64,000 nt of DNA from Marinobacter daepoensis DSM 16072 (GTDB lineage Bacteria > Pseudomonadota > Gammaproteobacteria > Pseudomonadales > Oleiphilaceae). Shown here in pieces: positions 1-9,213 of the stretch. The stretch lies in the NCBI RefSeq assembly GCF_000421165.1, contig NZ_ATWI01000008.1:310001-374000 (forward strand), read 5' to 3'. The translations under genes and the position numbers were made by a program. The notes below the pieces were generated by a model. It was not told the DNA's origin. It searched no databases and worked only from the letters and a program-made list of their open reading frames with translations. Position 1 is the stretch's first letter; each line of letters starts with the position of its first letter.

Positions 1-785
1 TTGCCCAGTGCCTGCATATCAAACCCGGCCGCCTCCAGGCTCTGGCGCATGAAGCTGGCAGGCACGCCAGACACCGCCGGGGTATGAATGATATCGGCGG
101 AAACCGCCTCAATGATCATGTTCCGGTAGGCGTCTTCGGCCTCCGATTCCTCGGTGTTGATAAACCGGGTGCCCATATACGCCAGGTCGGCGCCGAGTGC
201 CTGTGCGGCCAGCACATCCTCACCGTGGGATAACCCACCGGCCAGCAGAATGGCACCGTCAAACACCTCACGAATTTCATGCACCAGCACAAACGGATTG
301 GTTGTGCCGGCATGGCCACCCGCGCCAGCGCTGACCGCGATAATGCCATCAACCCCGGCTTCTGCGGCTTTTCGGGCGTGTTTCTGGTTGGTGACGTCAT
401 GAAATACCAGCCCTCCGTAGCTGTGCACCGCGTCTACCACCTGGCTGGCGGCACCGAGGGAGGTGATCACAATCGGAACCTGATGCTTTACGCACAGTTC
501 CAGGTCCGGCTGCCAGCGCGGGTTGGTGCGGTGTACCACCAGGTTTACGGCGTAGGGAGCGGTAACCTTGGCCGGGTGGCGTTGCTGCCAGTTGGCGAGT
601 TCGTCGTTCATTTGCACCAGCCATTGCTCAAAGCCGTCGCTACTGCGTTGGTTCAGGGCCGGGAAGCTGCCGACAATGCCCGCCTTGCAGCAGGCCAGCG
701 CCAGCCTGGGCGACGAAATCAGAAACATGGGGGCGGCAATCAACGGAAGCCGAAGGGTTTTACTGAGTTGTGCGGGAATTGGCAT
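1..785 (-). CDS. NAD(P)H-dependent flavin oxidoreductase / nitronate monooxygenase family (3' end outside window)
   Basis: FMN-dependent TIM-barrel enzyme of the 2-nitropropane dioxygenase / nitronate monooxygenase family, which oxidises alkyl nitronates or acts as a general flavin reductase in the cytosol. The reading frame starts MPIPAQLSKTLRLPLIAAPMF at 785 and stays open to base 1, so about 261 residues are visible and the C-terminus is missing. The N-terminal IAAPMF motif and the phosphate-binding glycine-rich stretches SAGAGGHAG and GGLSHGEDVLAAQALGAD are typical of the family. The upstream gene on the other strand (900) is divergent. The substrate cannot be told from sequence; the family call is firm, the exact reaction is not. 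Confidence 0.88.
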   Translation of the reverse strand, partial: MPIPAQLSKTLRLPLIAAPMFLISSPRLALACCKAGIVGSFPALNQRSSDGFEQWLVQMNDELANWQQRHPAKVTAPYAVNLVVHRTNPRWQPDLELCVKHQVPIVITSLGAASQVVDAVHSYGGLVFHDVTNQKHARKAAEAGVDGIIAVSAGAGGHAGTTNPFVLVHEIREVFDGAILLAGGLSHGEDVLAAQALGADLAYMGTRFINTEESEAEDAYRNMIIEAVSADIIHTPAVSGVPASFMRQSLEAAGFDMQALG

Positions 786-899
786 GTTGAGTCCTTGATT
801 TTTATTGGAACTTTTTCAGGATATAGGGGATCTTAGCCTGCCTGAACCACCGTGTGAAATCGCTCGAACGGGTGAACGTACAACTAAAAGGAGCCCATC

Positions 900-1631
900 A
901 TGGGTGAAGCAAAACGACGCAAACAGACCGGAGCCCCCTCTCCGCGCAGCCCTCAGGGCCGCAAACCCCTGATTATCCTGCTGGCCGTTGTCATCGCCGT
1001 GGTGGTGGTTGCTGGCCTGTATGTTGCCACCAAACCACCGGCTCCCGGCTCGGATGACCTCCCGGTGGCCGCGCCAAATGCTGACGAGTTCCCGGCCATG
1101 CTGGACCAGTTCGGAGTGTCGGTGGGGCCAGCCGACGCACCGGTGGTGGTTCGTGAATTCGCAGATTTCCAGTGTCCGGCCTGCGCAACCTTTGCCGATG
1201 CCAGTAAACGCCTGAAAGACGAGTACGTGAGCGAGGGCAAGGTACGCTTCGTGTACTTCGACCTGCCGTTGCGCCAGCACCCCAACGCTATGCCAGCGGC
1301 CCAGGCCGCTCGCTGCGCGGGTGATCAGAATCAGTACTGGGCCATGCACGACAAACTGTACGCCGCTCAGGGCGAATGGAGTGGCTCGAATGATCCGGCT
1401 GCTACCTTTACCCGCTATGCCAGCAACCTTGGCCTGGAAGAGCGCCGGTTCCGCCGCTGCATGGACACCGAACTGCACAGGGAAGCCGTTGAGCAGAGCC
1501 TTCAGGTAGCGATGCAGCTTCGCGTGGCCAGCACGCCGACGGTGATGGTCGACAATATTCCGCTGACCCGCCCCGGCTGGGGGCAGTTGTCGGCGGTTGT
1601 TGAACGGGAGCTCGCAAAGGCAAATAACTGA
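900..1631 (+). CDS. Membrane-anchored DsbA-family thioredoxin-like protein
   Basis: Thiol-disulfide oxidoreductase predicted to act in the periplasm. A basic N-terminus (MGEAKRRKQ) is followed by one hydrophobic segment at about residues 22-44, so the protein is anchored in the inner membrane with its catalytic domain outside. The thioredoxin-fold domain carries a CPAC active site at C92 and C95 and the cis-proline region ASTPTVMV near residue 210, as in Thioredoxin_4/DsbA proteins. Length is 243 aa. The start is supported by the AAAGGAG ribosome site 5-10 bases upstream. The gene stands alone between the divergent flavoenzyme gene and trhO. It may be a reductase or isomerase partner rather than a true oxidase; the CPAC dipeptide does not settle this. 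Confidence 0.88.
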   Translation: MGEAKRRKQTGAPSPRSPQGRKPLIILLAVVIAVVVVAGLYVATKPPAPGSDDLPVAAPNADEFPAMLDQFGVSVGPADAPVVVREFADFQCPACATFADASKRLKDEYVSEGKVRFVYFDLPLRQHPNAMPAAQAARCAGDQNQYWAMHDKLYAAQGEWSGSNDPAATFTRYASNLGLEERRFRRCMDTELHREAVEQSLQVAMQLRVASTPTVMVDNIPLTRPGWGQLSAVVERELAKANN

Positions 1632-1807
1632 TCAAAGGCTATAAGCACCAAGCGTTGACGGCTGGGGATGGTCTTTCAAAAAGATTGCGCCTATCCCCAA
1701 CTTGCACCCAAAGCCAAGTTCGTTAAACTTTGCCACCTCACGCCAACCGGTCGTGACAAACATCAAATCATGCTCCGGATTTACGATCCGGCCCGCAGGA
1801 GAACCCC

Positions 1808-2827
1808 ATGAGCAACGAAATCGTCGTCTGCGCACTGTACAAGTTCGCAGTCCTCAATGATTACAAAGAACTGCGCCAGCCCCTTCTCAACCTGATGCTC
1901 GCCAAAGGCGTGCACGGTACCCTGCTGCTGGCGCGTGAAGGCATCAACGGCACCATCGCCGGCAGCCGGGCTGGCATCGACGCGGTCAAAGCGTGGATTG
2001 GGAAAGACGAGCGATTTAACGGCATCGACTACAAAGAGTCGTTTGTCGACCTGCAGCCATTCAAACGCACCAAGGTGAAACTCAAAAAAGAGATTGTCAC
2101 CATGGGTGTTGAAGGCATTGACCCGAAACGGGTGGTGGGCACGTATGTAGAACCGCAGGCCTGGAACGACCTGATCTCAGACCCGGACGTTCTTCTTGTG
2201 GATACCCGCAATCAGTACGAGGTGGAGATCGGTACCTTCAAAAATGCCGTCAACCCGGCCACAGACACCTTCCGGGAATTTCCAGAGTATGTGAAACAGA
2301 ACCTTGACCCGCAGAAACACAAAAAGGTCGCCATGTTCTGTACCGGTGGAATCCGTTGTGAAAAATCCACGGCGTACCTGAAAGAGCAGGGTTTTGAAGA
2401 GGTGTATCACCTCAAGGGCGGCATCCTGAAATACCTGGAAGACGTGCCCCGGGAGCAGAGCTTATGGCAGGGCGAATGCTTTGTTTTTGATGACCGGGTT
2501 ACCGTTAACCACGACCTGGAGCGCGGTGATTACGATCAGTGTCACGCTTGTCGACGGCCGATCACCGAGGCGGACAAGCAGCGCCCGGAATACGAGCAAG
2601 GGGTGAGTTGTCACCAGTGTATCGACAGCCTCACCGAAGAACAGAAAGCCCGCTTCAAGGAGCGTGAACGCCAGATGCAACTGGCCCGGGAGCGGGGCGA
2701 AGAACACGTTGGCGGCGAAGCCGCCCGGGTTATTGCTGAGCGAAAAGCCCGAAAGAAGGCGGAACGAGAAGCTCAGGCGCGCAGAAGTCTGGAGGGGGAA
2801 AAGGCGAGAGGATCCGCTTCACGCTGA
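1808..2827 (+). CDS. trhO: tRNA uridine(34) hydroxylase TrhO (rhodanese family)
   Basis: Catalyses oxygen-dependent 5-hydroxylation of uridine 34 in tRNA, the first step to cmo5U/mcmo5U wobble modification (established for E. coli TrhO/YceA). The 339-aa protein has the N-terminal acylphosphatase-like domain (about 1-95), a rhodanese domain with the catalytic loop CTGGIRCEK (C178), and a C-terminal cysteine-rich segment (CHACRRP...CHQC at about 245-280), followed by a very basic Arg/Lys/Glu-rich tail. The length exceeds that of the core family because of this tail. An AGGAG ribosome site precedes the ATG. The next gene (DUF481) begins 26 bp downstream, so co-transcription is possible. Confidence 0.93.
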   Translation: MSNEIVVCALYKFAVLNDYKELRQPLLNLMLAKGVHGTLLLAREGINGTIAGSRAGIDAVKAWIGKDERFNGIDYKESFVDLQPFKRTKVKLKKEIVTMGVEGIDPKRVVGTYVEPQAWNDLISDPDVLLVDTRNQYEVEIGTFKNAVNPATDTFREFPEYVKQNLDPQKHKKVAMFCTGGIRCEKSTAYLKEQGFEEVYHLKGGILKYLEDVPREQSLWQGECFVFDDRVTVNHDLERGDYDQCHACRRPITEADKQRPEYEQGVSCHQCIDSLTEEQKARFKERERQMQLARERGEEHVGGEAARVIAERKARKKAEREAQARRSLEGEKARGSASR

Positions 2828-2853
2828 CATCCCGCCCCTATCAAGGAGACAGT

Positions 2854-3585
2854 ATGTATATCCGAAAACCGTTGGTGATCGCTTGCCTGGCTTTTGCGCC
2901 TATGGCCTGGGCACAGGAAAGCGGCAACCTGGAAGGCGAGGCTGAACTGGGGATTCTGGTGACCTCTGGCAACACCGAGGAAACCAAGGTGAACGGTCGG
3001 CTTGGCCTCAAGCACGAAACAGTCACCTGGCGGAACACCGGTGAATTCAGCTCCCGTTACACCAAGGCCGACAGCGAAACGACGGCCGAAGAGTACCAGG
3101 CAGCGCTGGAAGCCGACTATAAGTTTGACGACAACCAGTACTGGTATGTCCGTGGAGCCTGGGAAGACGACCGGTTCTCCGGCTATGACTTCGAGTCGTC
3201 GGTCTCGACCGGTTATGGCAACCGGGTGTGGCAATCCGGCGACCGTTCCTTTCTGGACTTGTCGATTGGCGGCGGTTATCGGTACAACAAACTGGAAGAG
3301 TTGAACGACGACGGTGACGACGCAGAGGACGAAGCTATCGCCAGACTGGCGGCGCACTTTGACTACGCCTTGTCGGAAACGGCGCTGTTTCGCCAGAAAC
3401 TGAGCACCGAAATCGGGTTGGAAGACAACAATACGGTCAGCCAGTCTGAAACCTCACTCCAGACCAGCATTGTGGGCTCTTTGTCCATGAAAGCCGCGTT
3501 CCGGGTGAAACATGTCTCAGACGCGCCGGCAGGCACGGAAGAGACCGACACGGAAACCTCGTTGTCGTTGCTGTACGGCTTCTGA
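2854..3585 (+). CDS. DUF481 family outer-membrane beta-barrel protein (YdiY-like)
   Basis: 243-aa exported protein of the DUF481/YdiY family. The signal peptide MYIRKPLVIACLAFAPMAWA ends in an AWA-like cleavage site before QESGN. The mature part alternates short polar and aromatic strands, contains the family hallmark of an early GELGILVTSGNTE-type stretch, and ends with an aromatic residue (LLYGF), as in outer-membrane beta-barrels recognised by the BAM machinery. AAGGAG lies before the ATG. It follows trhO and is closed by a strong terminator. The molecular role of DUF481 proteins is not known; some are acid- or salt-inducible in other bacteria. Confidence 0.88.
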   Translation: MYIRKPLVIACLAFAPMAWAQESGNLEGEAELGILVTSGNTEETKVNGRLGLKHETVTWRNTGEFSSRYTKADSETTAEEYQAALEADYKFDDNQYWYVRGAWEDDRFSGYDFESSVSTGYGNRVWQSGDRSFLDLSIGGGYRYNKLEELNDDGDDAEDEAIARLAAHFDYALSETALFRQKLSTEIGLEDNNTVSQSETSLQTSIVGSLSMKAAFRVKHVSDAPAGTEETDTETSLSLLYGF

Positions 3586-3601
3586 CCGGGTCCGGGGCCA
3601 G

Positions 3602-3637
3602 AAAAAAAGGGCAGAGTTTTTCTCTGCCCTTTTTTTG
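3602..3637. terminator. Bidirectional rho-independent terminator
   Basis: A perfect inverted repeat (AAAAGGGCAGAG / CTCTGCCCTTTT) with a T-rich loop is flanked by A-runs on the left and T-runs on the right. It ends transcription of the DUF481 gene on the plus strand and of the DUF523/DUF1722 gene on the minus strand. Confidence 0.93.
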
Positions 3638-3645
3638 TGCCCGGG

Positions 3646-4593
3646 CTAGACGTTGTTTCTCAGGCCCAGCTCATCCGGGTAGGGGGTCAGGTATTTCTGG
3701 GAGTGCAGGTAATCCACCGGCTCTTTGCGCTGGGCCAGACGCAGCAGTGTCATCGGCACCACCAAGGGTATCTCCCCACGGCGATAGGCCTCAATCTGCT
3801 CCAGCAGAACGGTTTTCTCCTCGGCTGACATGCCCTCTTTCAGAAAGCCCAGCAAGTGTTGCATGGCATTCACGTGGGAACCCCGGCTGACCCGCTGGGT
3901 CATGGCTTCCATGAACTGATGGATGTAACGGTCGGCAATCTGCTCCAGCGGCTCAGATTTGAGGTCGCCTAACAGCGGGCCCAGTTGCCGGTAAATCTTT
4001 TCTGAGTGGGCCAGCAACGTGAACTTATGACGGGTGTGAAAATCGATCAGAGCCTGCTTGGCAAGGTTCTCGCCCGCCACATTCTGCATCCAGTCGTCGT
4101 AGGCGAACACCCGTTCAATGAAGTTTTCCCGCAGCATGTCATCGTGCAGGCGGCCTTCTTCTTCCACCGGCATCAGCGGATAGGCTTTCATCAGGGCGTC
4201 GGCAAACAGGCCCCGGCCATCCCGGTGCATGAAATTGCCTTCGGCATTGTGCACCTTGATGCGCTCCATGCCGCAACTGGGTGACTTCGCCATCAGAATG
4301 TAGCCGCGCAGACTGGCCAGCGACGGCAGCACCGTGGTGATAAACGTCTGCATGGCCCCGGTGTGATCATCCTGGCCTTTGGATTCAATCAGGTGCAGCC
4401 CATCGGCAAACTCACGCAGCTGAATGGCCGGGCGTGGAACGCCGAGACCGGCTTCAAGCTCCGGGCAGATCGACCGGAACTCGAAATGCTTCGCCAGCAC
4501 CTGAGTGCAGTAGCGGGAATGCTTGTGGCCGCCGTCGTGACGAACTTGCTTGCCCAACAGGCAAGTACTGATGCCAACCGGTATACCGCTCAC
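3646..4593 (-). CDS. DUF523 and DUF1722 domain protein (YbgA-type fusion)
   Basis: 315-aa cytosolic protein with two known domains: DUF523 (about residues 1-155; note GISTCLLG, AKSPSCGM and several Cys/Asp residues that look like a metal or cluster ligand set) and DUF1722/YbgA (about 165-315, helical, ending in a KYLTPYPDEL motif). The same fusion in many gammaproteobacteria lies next to a DNA photolyase gene, but no photolyase is seen here. The role is unknown; the two cysteine motifs in the first half suggest a thiol or iron-sulfur function, which is inference only. Shares the bidirectional terminator at 3602 with the DUF481 gene. Confidence 0.88.
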   Translation of the reverse strand: MSGIPVGISTCLLGKQVRHDGGHKHSRYCTQVLAKHFEFRSICPELEAGLGVPRPAIQLREFADGLHLIESKGQDDHTGAMQTFITTVLPSLASLRGYILMAKSPSCGMERIKVHNAEGNFMHRDGRGLFADALMKAYPLMPVEEEGRLHDDMLRENFIERVFAYDDWMQNVAGENLAKQALIDFHTRHKFTLLAHSEKIYRQLGPLLGDLKSEPLEQIADRYIHQFMEAMTQRVSRGSHVNAMQHLLGFLKEGMSAEEKTVLLEQIEAYRRGEIPLVVPMTLLRLAQRKEPVDYLHSQKYLTPYPDELGLRNNV

Positions 4594-4670
4594 AGGCGTC
4601 TCCAGAACACAAAAGTAAGGTTGTTGTTACCGCTTCCGTTATGTCAGTGTAAACCGATCACTCCGGCGCG

Positions 4671-6902
4671 TCATGAGGACGCTTTCCGGCGTTTTGCCCG
4701 GGCAGCCAGGGTGGTTGCGTAAATGCTGTGTACGTCCCGGGCAAACTGCTCGATGGAGTAATCTGCGGCAAAGGCCCGCGCCTTCCGGGACAACGCTTCA
4801 CACTGGTCATCGTCTTCCAGAAGCTGTCTGGCCCGCTGAAGCCAGCGCGACTGGTTCTCAGGTGTTTTGAAACCGTTCAGACCGTCCCGCACCACGTCTT
4901 CAATGCCGCTGGACCGCACCGCCACCACGGGCAGCCCGGCAGACATGGCTTCAAGAATCACCATGCCCTGAGTCTCGGATTTTGAGGCAAACAGAAACGC
5001 ATCGCCCAGGGTGTACCAGAGCGCCATTTCTTCCGGTTGCACCGCACCCACCAGGGTGAAGTGTGAGCCGAGCGCCAGATCGTCAATTTTCTGTTGCAGG
5101 CGGTCTCGCTGGTGGCCATCGCCGATCATCAGAAACCGGAAGGGCACTTCGCTTTCCTGGCGCAGGCGGTCAATCGCCTCAATCATGAAGTCGATGTTCT
5201 TTTCGTTGGAGAGCCGGGCCACGCTGATGAATACTTTTTCGTTGGTCAGCCCCAGTGTGTTTCTAAGCGCTTCGATGTCTGAGGCGTCCACGGCCTGAAA
5301 TTGCTCGTACTCGATCCCGGTGGGCTGCACAAACGTGGGCGTGGTCACCCCGATCATCCTCAGGTACTCCTCGGTGGAGTACGTGGGCACGATCACGCCA
5401 TCGCAGCGATTGGCGAACCGCTTGATCAGCGCATGGGATATCAGGTTCCTGAACAACATGCCGGGCAGGGGCACGAAGTGGGCATAGTGCTCCAGCCGGG
5501 TGTGGTAGGTGTAGATGGCGGGAATGCGGAGCTGCCGCGCAATAAACAGCCCCAGGCTGCCGAGCCAGAACGGATGGTGAAGGTGCACAACGTCGGGCCG
5601 GAAGGCCCGTACCGTTTTACGGATACGGGCCAGGAAAATATTGGCCAGGCGGAACTCCCGTTTCTCTCCCATCGCCAGCAGCGACGGAACCCGCACAACG
5701 TCTTCCTCCTGATCCGGCTGATCCCGGTATCGCGGAGCCACAATCAGTGCCGGGTCACCCAGTTGCCTCAGCCCCCGCCGAAGGCGTTCAATGGAAATGG
5801 GTACCCCTCCGATAAAGGGCAGATAATTGTTGGTGAACATGGCCACCCGCAAGGGCTTCTCCAGCCAGGGTGTCGGGTCCAGATCGTAGTCGGGGTAGTA
5901 GTCCTTGCCGATGAAAATAATCTGGTAGAGCTTGATGGTGAGAGCCGCAAACACCGAGACAATCAGAATAAAATTCAGGTAGCCGGTGTAGAACAGGGAA
6001 TACACGAAAAACCAGAAGCTCTCCAGCTGCTTCCAGACCGGATGCTGGCCCACTTCCAGCCGCTCCATCTGATGCGCGACTTCGCCATCCGCCGAGACCC
6101 GCACATCCACGTAGTGGTAAAAACTCTCGTCGGTATTCAGCACCAGGCCCCCGGCGCCGCCTGTAGTGATGTAGGGGGTGCCATCCACCACTTGTTCGTC
6201 GTACCGGGCCAGGTTGGCCGAGAACACCAGGTCAATATCCTGCTCCCGGATCACCTGCATCAGCTCCTCCCGAAAGGCTGCGGGTTGCAGGTAGTCGTCT
6301 TCGTCGTCGAACAGGGTTGGTGTTTCCGGCTTCAGAAGAGGGTGGCCGATGAACAGGATATGCGCATTGCTGGTATCGTGGGCCAGCAAATCCCGGAGCC
6401 AGCGCATTTGCCAGCGCCACGGCGTTTTGCCGGTACTGTCGAGAAAGATCAGGCGTGTGTTGCCGGTGCGGACGCTATAAAAGTGAGGGCCGAAATGGTC
6501 GTAGAACCGGAAACTTCCGAAATCTTCGTATTCGTGAGGCCCGAAAGTCAGCAGGTAGGGGGTCTCCAGATGACTCAGGGTGCCATAAAGCGCCCGGTAT
6601 TTGTCCTCGCCACCACCACTGACGGCGTTGCCTGCAGACACCAGAAAATCGATCCCCGCCTGATTCAGCGCTGGTATGAACCGGCGCTCAAAGATACCTA
6701 CTGAGTTGTTGATGTTGCCCACCACCGCAAAGCGAATGCCGTTGCCGGGCGGTGTGCGCTGATGAATGCGCTCCACCTGATCGCTGTGCAGGGCCTCGAA
6801 GTCCTGCTTGAAAAAATTCAGGTACACCTTGTACCCCACCAGTGCCACGACAACGGCCAGACACAGGTAAAACAGCACCTTGAGCGGGTTACGATGGATC
6901 AT
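4671..6902 (-). CDS. Degenerate metallophosphoesterase domain fused to a GT4 glycosyltransferase
   Basis: 743-aa two-domain membrane protein. After a hydrophobic segment (about residues 9-29) comes a calcineurin-like phosphoesterase fold (about 50-285), then a further hydrophobic stretch (about 303-333), then a GT4 glycosyltransferase (about 355-735) with GGVPISIERLRRGL, HLHHPFW and the sugar-nucleotide motif SETQGMVILEAMSAG (E-x7-E). In the phosphoesterase part the metal motifs are replaced: VVGNINNS stands for D-x-H, SAGNAVSG for GD, FGPHEYED for GNHE and FSANLARYDE for the last GH-x-H, so catalysis is unlikely. The GT4 part looks intact and resembles diacylglycerol or mannosyl glycosyltransferases. 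The ATG of this gene overlaps the stop of the upstream gene (6899) by 4 bp, so the two are translationally coupled. Probably makes a glycolipid or other surface glycan; the acceptor is unknown. Confidence 0.87.
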   Translation of the reverse strand: MIHRNPLKVLFYLCLAVVVALVGYKVYLNFFKQDFEALHSDQVERIHQRTPPGNGIRFAVVGNINNSVGIFERRFIPALNQAGIDFLVSAGNAVSGGGEDKYRALYGTLSHLETPYLLTFGPHEYEDFGSFRFYDHFGPHFYSVRTGNTRLIFLDSTGKTPWRWQMRWLRDLLAHDTSNAHILFIGHPLLKPETPTLFDDEDDYLQPAAFREELMQVIREQDIDLVFSANLARYDEQVVDGTPYITTGGAGGLVLNTDESFYHYVDVRVSADGEVAHQMERLEVGQHPVWKQLESFWFFVYSLFYTGYLNFILIVSVFAALTIKLYQIIFIGKDYYPDYDLDPTPWLEKPLRVAMFTNNYLPFIGGVPISIERLRRGLRQLGDPALIVAPRYRDQPDQEEDVVRVPSLLAMGEKREFRLANIFLARIRKTVRAFRPDVVHLHHPFWLGSLGLFIARQLRIPAIYTYHTRLEHYAHFVPLPGMLFRNLISHALIKRFANRCDGVIVPTYSTEEYLRMIGVTTPTFVQPTGIEYEQFQAVDASDIEALRNTLGLTNEKVFISVARLSNEKNIDFMIEAIDRLRQESEVPFRFLMIGDGHQRDRLQQKIDDLALGSHFTLVGAVQPEEMALWYTLGDAFLFASKSETQGMVILEAMSAGLPVVAVRSSGIEDVVRDGLNGFKTPENQSRWLQRARQLLEDDDQCEALSRKARAFAADYSIEQFARDVHSIYATTLAARAKRRKASS

Positions 6903-7957
6903 TCAGAACTCCGGTGGCTTTTGATCAACTCCCTCTGCATCACCAGCAAACCGATGATCATGCCCAGATAAATGGTCAGAAACCGCCAGGCAATGGTCAC
7001 CAGAACCAGATGATTGCCAGACAGAATATCCCGGAAGAAACTGCCGAAAACACCTTCAGAGATACCCGACGCTCCGGGGGTGGGGGAGAAATACATGATG
7101 AACGTGGTGACCACCAGCAGCCCCAGGGTCGTGAGGTAATCCACGTCATAGCCCAGGCCGCGGATCAGCAGGGCCGGAAAGCTGAACAAGCTGAGCAGGA
7201 ACACGGCGGTGAATAACACCGACAGCAGTACGTATTTTGGCCTCCCCCGAAGGTATTCACTGAAACACCGGGCAAACCGGAGCATTTCCCGGCGCAGCCG
7301 GAACTGCCATCGGGCGTGTCGGCTGGCGTTGATCAGGTGAAAGCGGTGAAGAGTCCCAAGCAGGCCGCCCAGAGGCATAATCAGCCAGCGGGTCCGAAAC
7401 AGTAACACCGCAAAAAAACCGAGATAAAGCGAGACAAAAACGGCCAGGGCCGTGCCAATCCCTGAAGACCAGAGACCACCATCGAGCGCTTTTAGCGTGA
7501 GCAGGAAAACCGGGGTCAGGGTGAAAATAAACACCACCGCCAGAACCGTTCGAATGGTGGTGGCGGCGGTGGCCCGGGCCACCGGAACGCCGTGCCGGGT
7601 CAGGTACCAGATCTGGGCAAAGCCACCGCCGGTGGCCATGGGCGTCACGTTGGAGAAAAACAGATTGATGAACACCAGCCGGAAGATCTTGTTCAGCGGC
7701 AATCGGTGCCCCAGCGCCCGAAGCGTGTAATGCAGGCGGAGGCCGTCGGCCAGGAAATAGACCAGTAGCAGGCCCGCCACGGGGATCAGTAACGTGGGGG
7801 ACAGCAGGCGGTCGTCAAACTGAAAACTGCGGCCAGCAAAGCGATCGTACACCGCGTACAGGCCGGCCCCGGTCATGGCAAGAAACAGCAGAGCAAAGGC
7901 TGCAAGCCGGCGCCAGGAAGTCCGTTTCTGGTAGTCGCTGTCAGTGCTGTTGGTCAT
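6899..7957 (-). CDS. Lysylphosphatidylglycerol synthase TM-region (UPF0104 / AglD-like) membrane protein
   Basis: 352-aa integral membrane protein of the LPG_synthase_TM family (the flippase half of MprF). Many hydrophobic segments are visible, with the conserved family block around TPMATGGGFAQIWYL and the late PGASGISEGVFG motif. The catalytic lysyl-transferase domain of full MprF is absent. Family members without it are thought to flip lipids or lipid-linked sugars. It is first in a two-gene operon with the phosphoesterase-GT4 fusion, with an ATGA overlap. The pairing suggests one protein makes a glycolipid and the other moves it across the membrane; this is inference. Confidence 0.85.
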   Translation of the reverse strand: MTNSTDSDYQKRTSWRRLAAFALLFLAMTGAGLYAVYDRFAGRSFQFDDRLLSPTLLIPVAGLLLVYFLADGLRLHYTLRALGHRLPLNKIFRLVFINLFFSNVTPMATGGGFAQIWYLTRHGVPVARATAATTIRTVLAVVFIFTLTPVFLLTLKALDGGLWSSGIGTALAVFVSLYLGFFAVLLFRTRWLIMPLGGLLGTLHRFHLINASRHARWQFRLRREMLRFARCFSEYLRGRPKYVLLSVLFTAVFLLSLFSFPALLIRGLGYDVDYLTTLGLLVVTTFIMYFSPTPGASGISEGVFGSFFRDILSGNHLVLVTIAWRFLTIYLGMIIGLLVMQRELIKSHRSSE

Positions 7958-7960
7958 GAT

Positions 7961-7985
7961 CTGCCCGTCGGTTGAAGGCGGGCAG
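7961..7985. terminator. Hairpin between the DUF6160 gene and the flippase-like gene
   Basis: CTGCCCG and CGGGCAG form a 7-bp GC-rich stem with an 11-nt loop just upstream of the ATG at 7957. No T-run follows on either strand, so this may be a weak terminator for the DUF6160 gene or a structure in the leader of the next gene. Confidence 0.4.
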
Positions 7986-8011
7986 TGTAACGTGTACCGG
8001 GCGGTGGGTGT

Positions 8012-9028
8012 CTAGTGCCCGTAAACCATCAGGGTGGTGTTGGTAATGGCAAAATCGGTAAACTGAACCGAGCCGATGCTGGTGTCGCCCATGCGAAACA
8101 CGGGCATATCGATGTCCCCCCGGAACTCCACCTCATGCACCGACAGGCCTTCTTTACCCGAAGCCGAACTGGTGCCACGGGACAGGCTGGCCCTGGCGTG
8201 GGCCATGCCGAAATGGCCCAGTGTATCGGCACCCCGGCGGTTATGAATCTGAAGCCCTTCAATGCCCACGGCCGCAAAGTTGAACAGCAGGATAACGTCG
8301 GCGGCGTCCCAGTTCAGGCTGCCGTTGCTGATCTCAAAGTGGGTGTCCAGCTGGAGTTCGGAACTGCTTACCGTGTTGCCGTTGGCCAGGGTGCGGGTGG
8401 CATTTCCTTCGTTGCGGATCACCAGGTCGGTAGGCCCCAGATAGCCTTGCAGCAAAATGTTGGAGAACAGGCTTGCGCTGCCCTCACTGCCCTGAGTGGT
8501 AATGCTGTCGATGGCCAGCTCAAAGTCCACGGCCTGCAGGTAATCGGTCAGGCTGGCTGGGTCGCCATAGTCACTGGCCCCCAGATGAATCACCAGATCG
8601 CCATTGTCGAACTGCCTGCCGAAGCTGCCGCCCACCGAATACCTTGCCAGGGCGTCGGCAACGTCGGGATTGCTGGTGTCCAGCAGGCCGGCATTGGCCC
8701 GACGTGCAATCTCTGAGAACCCGTGTTCCAGAACCTCGCCAGTGCCTGCAATGTCGATGGTAAGGTTCATGTTGTCCAGCACGGTATCGTTCTGTCCGGA
8801 CAGCCTGAGGCCATTCACGCCCAGAGACCCTTCATCGGTCCAGATCAGGTGGTCGATGGTCAGCCTGGTTTCCAGTTCGATGGTCACACCAGCCTGCCCG
8901 GTGACGCCTGACAAGGTTGCATCGTCCAGCGCCTGGAACTCGGCCATGGCAGGAAACGCCAGTGAAGTGCCTGCAATCAGGCCCAAGCAGGCACGCAGTG
9001 TTCTGCCCTGAGGAGGTAAAAGAGACAT
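8012..9028 (-). CDS. Secreted DUF6160-type protein
   Basis: 338-aa exported protein. A basic and hydrophobic signal peptide ends in AMA before EFQALDD at about residue 29. It is directly followed by the signature LDDATLSGVTGQAGV, which marks DUF6160-like surface proteins of Marinobacter, Acinetobacter and relatives. The rest is a repetitive beta-rich sequence with many Asn, Gly and Thr residues, no cysteines and no recognised catalytic motif, compatible with an outer-membrane or surface beta-structure. It is transcribed with no close partner. The function of the family is not established. Confidence 0.75.
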   Translation of the reverse strand: MSLLPPQGRTLRACLGLIAGTSLAFPAMAEFQALDDATLSGVTGQAGVTIELETRLTIDHLIWTDEGSLGVNGLRLSGQNDTVLDNMNLTIDIAGTGEVLEHGFSEIARRANAGLLDTSNPDVADALARYSVGGSFGRQFDNGDLVIHLGASDYGDPASLTDYLQAVDFELAIDSITTQGSEGSASLFSNILLQGYLGPTDLVIRNEGNATRTLANGNTVSSSELQLDTHFEISNGSLNWDAADVILLFNFAAVGIEGLQIHNRRGADTLGHFGMAHARASLSRGTSSASGKEGLSVHEVEFRGDIDMPVFRMGDTSIGSVQFTDFAITNTTLMVYGH

Positions 9029-9160
9029 GTTGGCCCCGGTTCATTCGACGAATTGTTGTTATTGATGAGGCCAGGGCACCGGAGGTGCACTGACGGGCCG
9101 CAGGGACAACACAAACAGAGCGGCGTTATAAACGTTACACGTTGTTACTTTAAGTCGGGG

Positions 9161-9199
9161 CCTGTTCAGGATCTGTGAGGCTGGTCACAACCTGAACAG
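9161..9199. terminator. Inverted repeat downstream of the GntR gene
   Basis: CTGTTCAGG (9162-9170) and CCTGAACAG (9191-9199) form a 9-bp stem with a 20-nt loop 15 bp after the stop of the minus-strand GntR gene. The rest of the 9029-9213 interval is the promoter region of the DUF6160 gene; no clear T-tract follows, so the terminator role is uncertain. Confidence 0.4.
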
Positions 9200-9213
9200 T
9201 CGCCAATGGTGGC

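Noticed and set aside
5301..6704. 467-codon plus-strand open frame
   Set aside because: Entirely antisense to the phosphoesterase-GT4 gene, His/Gln/Val-rich composition of a GC-shadow, no ribosome site and no recognisable motif.
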